Assembly: GCA_900313285.1 (NCBI GenBank)
Contig: OMQP01000009.1
Coordinates: 5,392 to 24,674, forward strand
Origin: an uncultured Pseudomonadota bacterium
GTDB lineage: Bacteria; Pseudomonadota; Alphaproteobacteria; Rs-D84
Direction of reading: 5' to 3'
DNA length: 19,283 nt
Both the position numbers and the translations under genes were made by a program. Below the pieces are notes generated by a model. That model was given only the letters and a program-made list of their open reading frames with translations, did not search any database and was not told where the DNA came from. Of the stretch, positions 1 through 5,829 are shown piece after piece (positions within the stretch are counted from its first letter, which is position 1; every line of letters starts with the position of its first letter).

Positions 1-223
1 CATTATTTTCATTTATGTAATAATAGCCGTACAAACTGCCAACATCATTTTGCATTTTTGCACGCGCAAACGAAACACCACCACGCAATCCCATAACAAA
101 GCGCGAACCATCGTCGACATAATAACCATCATTTACATAGTAACCATTGTACTGCCAACCCGCTAATGCAGGCATGGCAAACATAATCATTACCAAAGAA
201 AATACAGAATATTTGAATTTCAT
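1..223 (-). CDS. Secreted protein, N-terminal part; probable outer-membrane beta-barrel (partial)
   Basis: Only the first 74 codons lie in the window; the gene continues past the left edge. The ATG at 223 opens a classic signal peptide (MKFKYSVFSLVMIMFAMPALA, first 21 residues) with likely cleavage after ALA, before GWQ. The mature start is rich in Tyr, Gly and Asp and contains a short repeat (NGYYVNDGYYVDDG). It then enters an alternating stretch (FVMGLRGGVSFARA) of the kind seen in the first strand of outer-membrane beta-barrels. No Shine-Dalgarno sequence precedes the ATG, and the -10 box lies only 10 bases upstream, so the transcript has almost no leader. The barrel call is inferred from composition; the family is not recognised. 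It could instead be another envelope protein. Confidence 0.6.
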   Translation of the reverse strand, partial: MKFKYSVFSLVMIMFAMPALAGWQYNGYYVNDGYYVDDGSRFVMGLRGGVSFARAKMQNDVGSLYGYYYINENN

Positions 224-233
224 TATGAATTTT

Positions 234-242
234 ATTATATCA
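234..242 (-). promoter_or_regulatory. Extended -10 promoter for the left-edge secreted gene
   Basis: On the minus strand the bases read TGATATAAT, a perfect TATAAT at 234-239 preceded by the TG of an extended -10. No convincing -35 is visible. The start codon at 223 is 10 bases downstream of the box, so the predicted leader is only about 3-5 bases. Confidence 0.5.
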
Positions 243-275
243 TAAAAACACAAACAAAAAAAGAACAAAGGAATA

Positions 276-299
276 AAAAAATGCCCGTTCGGGCATTTT
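276..299. terminator. Intrinsic terminator after the OB-fold gene
   Basis: Stem ATGCCC (281-286), loop GTTC, stem GGGCAT (291-296), flanked by an A-run on the left and a T-run on the right, so it can work in both directions. It overlaps the last bases of the minus-strand gene ending at 300 and insulates it from the gene at 1-223. Confidence 0.85.
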
Positions 300-650
300 T
301 TATTTAACAATAGAATCAACTTCTATTTCTGTGATATTACCTTTTTTATCAACATGTCCATATACTGTGACTACATCGTCAACGCGCACAGTATTTCCAT
401 TCCAATCTTCTTCATCTATTTCCAACATAATTGTTCCAGAAGCATCTTCGAAAACAAACATTTCATTTCCCATATTTTTTGTGATTCGTCCCAATAAAAC
501 AACTGGTGTATTATCAGGCATATCCACTACTTCCGTTACTGACCAATATACTGGTGCACCCTGGTGAACAGTATTTTTCATATTATTTCCAGCCATCGCA
601 CTGCAAATTGGCAATATCGCACACAAAGCCAACATTGATATCTTTTTCAT
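300..650 (-). CDS. YgiW/YdeI-family periplasmic OB-fold protein (BOF domain)
   Basis: A 116-residue protein starting at 650, chosen because GGAGA lies 7 bases upstream and the first 21 residues (MKKISMLALC...SAMA) form a signal peptide cut before GNN. The rest matches the bacterial OB-fold (BOF) family typified by E. coli YgiW and YdeI. The landmarks are TPVVLLGRITKNMG, then FVFEDASGTIMLEIDEEDWNG and a closing VYGHVDKKGN with an acidic ID-rich end. In the family the pattern is a beta-strand run, FxDAtGxIxvdId, then W-N-G. Family members are small periplasmic proteins linked to stress tolerance and ligand binding; the exact ligand here is unknown. The gene stands alone with its own promoter and terminator. 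Length and domain are normal for the family. Confidence 0.88.
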   Translation of the reverse strand: MKKISMLALCAILPICSAMAGNNMKNTVHQGAPVYWSVTEVVDMPDNTPVVLLGRITKNMGNEMFVFEDASGTIMLEIDEEDWNGNTVRVDDVVTVYGHVDKKGNITEIEVDSIVK

Positions 651-688
651 GATTTTTCTCCATTTGTTATTTTGTTTTCCATGCAACA

Positions 689-697
689 ATTATATCA
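689..697 (-). promoter_or_regulatory. Extended -10 promoter for the OB-fold gene
   Basis: The minus strand reads TGATATAAT, with TATAAT at 689-694 and TG two bases before it. The hexamer about 17 bases upstream (GATATT) is a poor -35. Transcription would begin near 682, leaving a leader of about 30 bases that contains the GGAGA ribosome-binding site. Confidence 0.5.
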
Positions 698-746
698 AAT
701 AGACACATAAAAATATCTAGGAACGATTTGCCAAAACTGAAATTAA

Positions 747-773
747 ATAACCGCCCAAACGGGCGGTTTTTTT
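747..773. terminator. Intrinsic terminator closing the cysteine-rich operon
   Basis: GC-rich stem CCGCCC (751-756), loop AAAC, stem GGGCGG (761-766). The right flank is a run of seven T; the left flank, read on the minus strand, is the weaker TTATTTAATTT. It begins just past the stop codon of the minus-strand gene ending at 772, so it most likely ends that operon. Confidence 0.75.
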
Positions 774-3249
774 ACATCTGTATATCTTCGCATACAGGAT
801 CCTTGGTCGCTGTATCGCAAGATTGATTTCTGCTGTTATGGAACCAAGATGTGCTTCCTGTTGTTTTACAAGATTGTGTTGTTATTGTTGTACAAACATG
901 ACAAATTCTTGTGTCACGATTAAATGTAGATGATACATCTTTCATTACACCGCCCATATTTGCACTTGAACCACCTAAATAACCTTCATTCTTGAATGAT
1001 CCCATTGCAGTATTGGATGCACCAGAACCACCCTTAACCAAATCAGATGTTGCTAATCCTGCACCAACTTCATAAGATATAGAATAAGGCGCTGTTAATG
1101 GTGTCTGTTCTATGATTTCATTACCTGCACTTTTGTTAGTACGAGCAGCTGCAATTTTTTGACACATATATTGTGCAACATCTGCAGAAGCATTTCTGGT
1201 TGCTTCAGATATTGCTTCGTTCACCTTTTTATTATAATTGTCTTGCGCTTTACGTAATGCAGACATAGCAATCATTACACGATATTGATTTAACAGATTT
1301 GGGAATCGTGCAACAGTTGTATTTTTGGTTGAACCCTTGCCATTTATTTGTGATAAATCACGACCATTTATACAATATTGAATCTGTTGATCTGATTCTA
1401 CTAATGATATTGTTCTGTTAATAGTCCCAGCAATATTATTCAATTCTTCTTCAATAGAAGATATTATTGCATCACTTGTTTTTCTGTCCATACCACTTGG
1501 AACACCTTTAGATTTCACTTGGTTAATATATTCTGAAACACTGATTTCGCCAGGTTTTAAATTTTGATCTGTGGCATCAGCCATTTTAATAGAACCAAAC
1601 GATATCATACCTGTCACACGATATATTGTTCCATCTTTTTGTGATTTTAAAGAACTTGTTCCAAGAAATTCATCGGCAGCAAAAGCATTACAATCTGTCG
1701 TTGAACCGCACAATTCAATCATTTTCTTTTCAACCAAATTCTGACAGTTTTCTAATGCCTTGTTATCTATGTTCAAATATAATCCCATCAACATAGAATC
1801 CAAATCTTTCATTTTAAAATCTGGGTTGGCTTGTTTACATACGACCAGTTTATCAATTGGACAAATGTTATGTATATAATCAAAATCCATACCAATACAG
1901 TTTTGGAAATTTTCACCACATCTGTCTTCAGATGTAAAACACTCTTTAACTTCTTGTGTACAAGCATCAACACGCATTGCAGCCAATTTAGATACTACAT
2001 AATCCCAAATTTGTGGCTCCATACGTTCACATGGATCAATTTGAATCTTACAGAAAGAACGTGCCATATCTGGACGTGCAAGACACGCATCCATTGTCGC
2101 AGTACCCTTGCCTGCAATATCATCTTTACATGCTTTTTGAATACAATCAGAAATATTAGTTAAACATGATTGTCTTTTTTGTGATTCAACATTAGATTCT
2201 GCTAAACGAATTGTTGGTGCTGCTTCACGCAGAAAATCATTCCATACATAATCGCGAACCGCGACACATTTATCTAAAACTTTTTCACAAATAAAACGTT
2301 TAGATTCCAATATTTCCATCGTAGAAGCAGTAATATCATAAGTATTCACAGTTCTCGCTCTGGTTCCTGCAACACTTGTTGCTGCATTGTTTTGCATATT
2401 TTCAGATGCAATAGTAAATACGCATTTTTCCCAATCTGAACCACACGCATCTGCACTCATCATACATTTTTTGTATTCAACCATACATGTTCCACGATCA
2501 TATTGGTTAGCTTCTTCAAAACTGTTTTTCAATGCACCACGAACCGCTGCTTTTGCCTGTGCCAATGCAGCGTCTGCTTCTTGTCTTTTTTGTGCAATAC
2601 TGTTTGCCAAACCTTTACAATCAGAAACAATTTGACGCGAATACATCTGTGTTAATAATGTCATATCTTTTGAACAAGAATCAGGCATTTGTTCTCTGCA
2701 CAAACGATGTGCAGAACTGTAAAGTTCTTTGCCTGTCAAACCTGATAAATCGTTATCTTCCCAGATATCTTCATCTTCTTCATCAAAATCATATATGGAA
2801 GAAAACTTAATTTGATTTGTTTTCTTTTTTTCGCCAGCTTTTACCACAGAACCATCATCATTATAAATTCTGGCACCGCCATTAAATATAATATCCGCAT
2901 TTGCACCAGCTTGAATTTTTTCAACTTCTTCTGTGCTGATACGTTCCGCTTCGGCTAATGTCTTTTTTATATCTTCTAATTGTTCATCATATATCGCGGC
3001 ATCATCACTGCAAACGCACGTTCCACCATTTTCATTATCAGCAATACAAAACTGGTCCATACAACCATAATATTGTTCATAGCACGCTGTATCATAAAGG
3101 CCGTTTGCTTCAACTTTGGCACGAACTTTTGTTCCTGCCTGTAATGCAGATTGCTTTTTCGCCTTTGTGGTGGCCGCAAAACCATCCACCGGTAAAAAAC
3201 ATACCGACATTAAACCCAACATTAAACCAATATTTAATATTTTTTTCAT
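772..3249 (-). CDS. Large secreted cysteine-rich protein, family member 2 of the operon
   Basis: An 825-residue exported protein of unrecognised family. The start at 3249 is supported by GGAGAG upstream and by a signal peptide (MKKILNIGLMLGLMSVCF... cut near GFA/ATT). The mature part has 36 cysteines. In order it shows: the signature CX3YX2CMDQFCX9CXCS at residues 56-80; a helical Ala/Glu-rich stretch; a very acidic patch (DFDEEDEDIWEDND) followed by LTGKELYS at 171-178; YSRQIVSDC; two copies of C-x6-C-x6-C-G-x5-C at 255-276 and 430-451; CEKVLDKC then VRDYVW at 331-336; a Gly/Ser-rich region; and a tail with CHVC at 783-786 and CEDIQM at the end. It lies 17 bases downstream of its paralogue at 3267-5348, clearly in one operon. 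Disulfide-bonded envelope location is inferred from the export signal and cysteine number. Function unknown. Confidence 0.85.
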   Translation of the reverse strand: MKKILNIGLMLGLMSVCFLPVDGFAATTKAKKQSALQAGTKVRAKVEANGLYDTACYEQYYGCMDQFCIADNENGGTCVCSDDAAIYDEQLEDIKKTLAEAERISTEEVEKIQAGANADIIFNGGARIYNDDGSVVKAGEKKKTNQIKFSSIYDFDEEDEDIWEDNDLSGLTGKELYSSAHRLCREQMPDSCSKDMTLLTQMYSRQIVSDCKGLANSIAQKRQEADAALAQAKAAVRGALKNSFEEANQYDRGTCMVEYKKCMMSADACGSDWEKCVFTIASENMQNNAATSVAGTRARTVNTYDITASTMEILESKRFICEKVLDKCVAVRDYVWNDFLREAAPTIRLAESNVESQKRQSCLTNISDCIQKACKDDIAGKGTATMDACLARPDMARSFCKIQIDPCERMEPQIWDYVVSKLAAMRVDACTQEVKECFTSEDRCGENFQNCIGMDFDYIHNICPIDKLVVCKQANPDFKMKDLDSMLMGLYLNIDNKALENCQNLVEKKMIELCGSTTDCNAFAADEFLGTSSLKSQKDGTIYRVTGMISFGSIKMADATDQNLKPGEISVSEYINQVKSKGVPSGMDRKTSDAIISSIEEELNNIAGTINRTISLVESDQQIQYCINGRDLSQINGKGSTKNTTVARFPNLLNQYRVMIAMSALRKAQDNYNKKVNEAISEATRNASADVAQYMCQKIAAARTNKSAGNEIIEQTPLTAPYSISYEVGAGLATSDLVKGGSGASNTAMGSFKNEGYLGGSSANMGGVMKDVSSTFNRDTRICHVCTTITTQSCKTTGSTSWFHNSRNQSCDTATKDPVCEDIQM

Positions 3250-3266
3250 TTTCTCTCTCCAACGCG

Positions 3267-5348
3267 TTACATATTTATATCTTCGCAAGATTCAATTTCT
3301 TGACAGAATTCTTGTTTGCCACCAGCAACCGCACCCATAACACCTGCACCGACGGCCCCGATAACACCACCAATCGCAGTTCCCCATCCGGCATTTATCA
3401 TTGTCCCCATGGATGCACCGGCAGATAACCCACCAGCTGCTGCCTTTAATGCAGATGCCGCTTTTGATTCGCCACCTGTTTCACAAACTTGTTGTATACG
3501 GCAAACATGGCAATTACGTACATTAGGTTCAAAAGAAACACTCTTTATATAACTGTAATTAGTTTTAGATTCTTTCGGTGTTTCCTTTTGGTAATTTGTT
3601 AAACAATTCTTTTCTGCTTTTTCAACATCCTGTTGACGTGATAATTCTGCAATTTTAGAATTCAGTTCACGCATATTTCTTTGTTCAGCAGAAACTTTTG
3701 CTAACAATTTTGCAGTACCAAAAACACTGTCTGCCAAAGATGTTTTTCCTTTAACTTTCTTTGAAGCATCACCTGTTTGAGAATCGACACATGCTGCAAC
3801 AGTTTTTTCATTTTCAAATTGTTTGAAAAATTCTTCGACCGCCGCATCAGATTCTGCAACAACACGAGCATTCAAATCTCTGCGCGCAGCCGTTGTTGTT
3901 GGTATTTCTGTCACAGTTGTAGCAGATGCAACTATTGGTAAACACGCCATATCAGTTCCACAAACTTTGCCTAATTGTTCACCAAAATAATTCACACAAC
4001 CCTGTAACATTTGATAATCCATTTGCAGAATCGCAGATTGAACAATTATGTCATATTGTGATACACCCTTACAGGAAACAAACATACTTTGTGGACAAAG
4101 CGCCGCAATTTCGTATGGTTTTTTACCAATACATTCTGGCTTTGTATAATCAACGCCACATTTATCCTGTAAACATTTATCAATATCATTTTCACAGAAT
4201 CTTATTTGTAAACTGCCCAATTTTTCGTTAACAGATTCCTGGAATCCAGGTATCATTTCTTCACATTCTTTGATTATTGGACAAACCCCAGCCGCAACAT
4301 TAACATTTGTCATACATTCTGTATTTGTTGATGTTGAACAACTTTCTTCTAAACAATTTTGTACTTTTGCGAAACATGTACCACGTCTGTGTTCATCAGC
4401 ATATTTTGTTGCATTTTCCAAAATACTTTTAGATTCTGCATTCCAATCTTTAACAACATAATCACGAACTGCCATACATTGATCCAATATATTTTCACAG
4501 GCATTTGCACGACGTTTTAACAAGCCCTCATCCAAACAATTTTCAAAATTCGAACCACAGCCACCTTTATCTGCAATACACGAACGATACGCCAACAAAC
4601 ATTCACCACGATTATACTTATTTGTCGTATCTAACATTTCAAGACGTGCTTTGCGAACAGCAGATTCTGCTATACGTTTATTAGATTCTGCATTTGCTTT
4701 TTGATCGGCAAGATATGCATCATAACTTTTACAATCTTGTGTTATCATACGAGAATAAAGCATAGATTCCATTTCACTTTTTTCACCACAAGCATTCAAT
4801 TCTTTTTCACAATATTTTGATGCCATACTGTACAAATCCGAACCCAACACCACATCTTCGCCAACATCCTCTTCTTCTTCGCTTTCACCGTCCGTTAACC
4901 ATGACATAAAATTAGCCGTTGAAACTTTTGTATTTGATGCATTTTCTGCAAAAACAAGACCTGCTTTTGCACCCAGCTTTTCACGTTCGACACCTTCCGT
5001 ATATAATTTATCTGCTTCTGCCTGAATATCCAAAACCGCTTTAATTTTACTTTTTGCATATTCTATATTATCGGAACACGCACAACGTTCACCCTGACTT
5101 TCATCTAATAAACAAAACTGATCCATACAATCACGATATGCAGCGCGGCAATCCGCAGAATCTTCAGTTGCAGATACAGGCGCAGCACCTGATTCTACTG
5201 CAGCAACATAACCCGTAACTGTTGGATATCGTGCAGCCGCCATCGTTTCACGAGACACACCGATACGCGCACTTGAATCTCCGCGTGTTGCCCCAAATAC
5301 AGCACTTGGAACCAATAATAATACAGACAAAATACTTATAATTTTCAT
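3267..5348 (-). CDS. Large secreted cysteine-rich protein, family member 1 of the operon
   Basis: A 693-residue exported protein and paralogue of the next gene. The ATG at 5348 is chosen over the in-frame ATG at 5357 because AGGA lies 9 bases before it and directly abuts the upstream one; the signal peptide is MKIISILSVLLLVPSAVFG. The mature part carries 36 cysteines in the same order as the downstream gene. Landmarks are: CX3YX2CMDQFCX9CXCS at 67-91; an acidic run (ESEEEEDVGED) then SDLYS; LYSRMITQDC; C-x6-C-x6-C-G-x5-C at 250-271; CENILDQC then VRDYVV; CHVC at 613-616; and a final CEDINM. Unlike its neighbour it has a strongly hydrophobic Gly/Ala zipper (about 639-677, GGVIGAVGAGVMGAVAGG) between the third and fourth cysteines of the tail, perhaps a membrane hairpin. 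Family and function are not recognised. Confidence 0.85.
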   Translation of the reverse strand: MKIISILSVLLLVPSAVFGATRGDSSARIGVSRETMAAARYPTVTGYVAAVESGAAPVSATEDSADCRAAYRDCMDQFCLLDESQGERCACSDNIEYAKSKIKAVLDIQAEADKLYTEGVEREKLGAKAGLVFAENASNTKVSTANFMSWLTDGESEEEEDVGEDVVLGSDLYSMASKYCEKELNACGEKSEMESMLYSRMITQDCKSYDAYLADQKANAESNKRIAESAVRKARLEMLDTTNKYNRGECLLAYRSCIADKGGCGSNFENCLDEGLLKRRANACENILDQCMAVRDYVVKDWNAESKSILENATKYADEHRRGTCFAKVQNCLEESCSTSTNTECMTNVNVAAGVCPIIKECEEMIPGFQESVNEKLGSLQIRFCENDIDKCLQDKCGVDYTKPECIGKKPYEIAALCPQSMFVSCKGVSQYDIIVQSAILQMDYQMLQGCVNYFGEQLGKVCGTDMACLPIVASATTVTEIPTTTAARRDLNARVVAESDAAVEEFFKQFENEKTVAACVDSQTGDASKKVKGKTSLADSVFGTAKLLAKVSAEQRNMRELNSKIAELSRQQDVEKAEKNCLTNYQKETPKESKTNYSYIKSVSFEPNVRNCHVCRIQQVCETGGESKAASALKAAAGGLSAGASMGTMINAGWGTAIGGVIGAVGAGVMGAVAGGKQEFCQEIESCEDINM

Positions 5349-5374
5349 GTGAAACATTCCTACATTTTTATGTT

Positions 5375-5403
5375 ATTTTATCAAAAAATATGCTTCCTTG
5401 CAA
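5375..5403 (-). promoter_or_regulatory. Promoter of the cysteine-rich operon
   Basis: On the minus strand TTGCAA (5398-5403) and TAAAAT (5375-5380) are separated by 17 bases, with TGA before the -10 making it an extended -10 (TGATAAAAT). Predicted start of transcription is near 5368, about 20 bases before the ATG at 5348. Confidence 0.6.
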
Positions 5404-5409
5404 GCATAT
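5388..5409. repeat. Inverted repeat overlapping the operon's -35 (candidate operator)
   Basis: ATATGCTT (5388-5395) and AAGCATAT (5402-5409) are perfect 8-base inverted arms around a 6-base spacer. The dyad covers the -35 hexamer of the leftward promoter and ends 10 bases before the -35 of the rightward infA promoter. Neither predicted transcript includes it, so it is more likely a protein-binding site than an RNA hairpin. The regulator is unknown. Confidence 0.5.
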
Positions 5410-5418
5410 AAAAACTTC

Positions 5419-5447
5419 TTGCTTTTTATATTTATGATGCATATCAT
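5419..5447 (+). promoter_or_regulatory. Promoter of infA
   Basis: TTGCTT (5419-5424) and TATCAT (5442-5447) are 17 bases apart. Predicted transcription start near 5454, leaving a leader of about 20 bases that includes GAGG at 5464-5467, seven bases before the ATG. Confidence 0.5.
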
Positions 5448-5474
5448 TTAAAAGGTAAAAAATGAGGTTTGTTT

Positions 5475-5729
5475 ATGGCAAAAGATGATGTTATTGTTTT
5501 TTCTGGTACCGTAGAAGAAAGATTACCAAACACAATGTTTCGTGTTCGTTTGGAAAACGGTCATATGATTTTGGCAACAGTATGTGGAAAAATGCGCAAA
5601 TTGCGTATTTGGGTTAATGTAGGCGAAAAAGTCCATGTTGAAATGACCCCATATGATTTAGACAAAGGCAGAATCACTTTTGTTGAAAGAACACATTCTG
5701 GTCCAGAAAGCGCACCAAATCACCAATAA
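5475..5729 (+). CDS. infA: Translation initiation factor IF-1
   Basis: An 84-residue protein that begins MAKDDVIVFSGTVEE, carries the S1-like OB-fold core LPNTMFRVRLENGH, and ends the fold with VEMTPYDLDKGRITF. These are the standard landmarks of bacterial IF-1, which binds the ribosomal A site during initiation. The ATG at 5475 is preferred to the in-frame TTG at 5469 because GAGG lies seven bases before it and the family starts MAK. Two points are unusual. There is a tail of about a dozen residues (THSGPESAPNHQ) beyond the usual end near residue 72. The usually basic loop also has hydrophobic changes (KMRKLRIWVNVGEK). It is a single-gene unit with its own promoter and terminator, divergent from the cysteine-rich operon. 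Confidence 0.96.
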   Translation: MAKDDVIVFSGTVEERLPNTMFRVRLENGHMILATVCGKMRKLRIWVNVGEKVHVEMTPYDLDKGRITFVERTHSGPESAPNHQ

Positions 5730-5757
5730 AAAAAATCCACAATAATGTGGATTTTTT
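5727..5757 (+). terminator. Intrinsic terminator of infA
   Basis: Stem AATCCACA (5734-5741), loop ATAA, stem TGTGGATT (5746-5753), followed by a T-run; the preceding A-run extends the pairing. It overlaps the infA stop codon. Confidence 0.85.
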
Positions 5758-5782
5758 ATTTGCTTTTTTTATTAAAATACTC

Positions 5783-5812
5783 TTGCTAAAAATATCTTAT
5801 TTTTGCTAGTAT
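5783..5812 (+). promoter_or_regulatory. Promoter of the plus-strand cysteine-rich gene
   Basis: TTGCTA (5783-5788) and TAGTAT (5807-5812) are 18 bases apart, and TGC before the -10 gives an extended -10. Predicted transcription start is about 5819, only a few bases from the possible GTG start at 5821 and 11 from the ATG at 5830. TTGCTA recurs at 5803-5808, 20 bases from the first copy. Confidence 0.45.
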
Positions 5813-5829
5813 ATTTATAAGTGTTAGGA

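Noticed and set aside
2958..3428. A plus-strand open frame of 156 codons across the junction of the two operon genes
   Set aside because: The peptide is His- and Thr-rich nonsense complementary to two well-supported genes, with no promoter or ribosome-binding site.
5788..5804. AAAAATA / TATTTTT hairpin and repeated TTGCTA in the promoter at 5783-5812
   Set aside because: The arms are pure AT and seven bases long, and a two-copy hexamer is too short to call a binding site.
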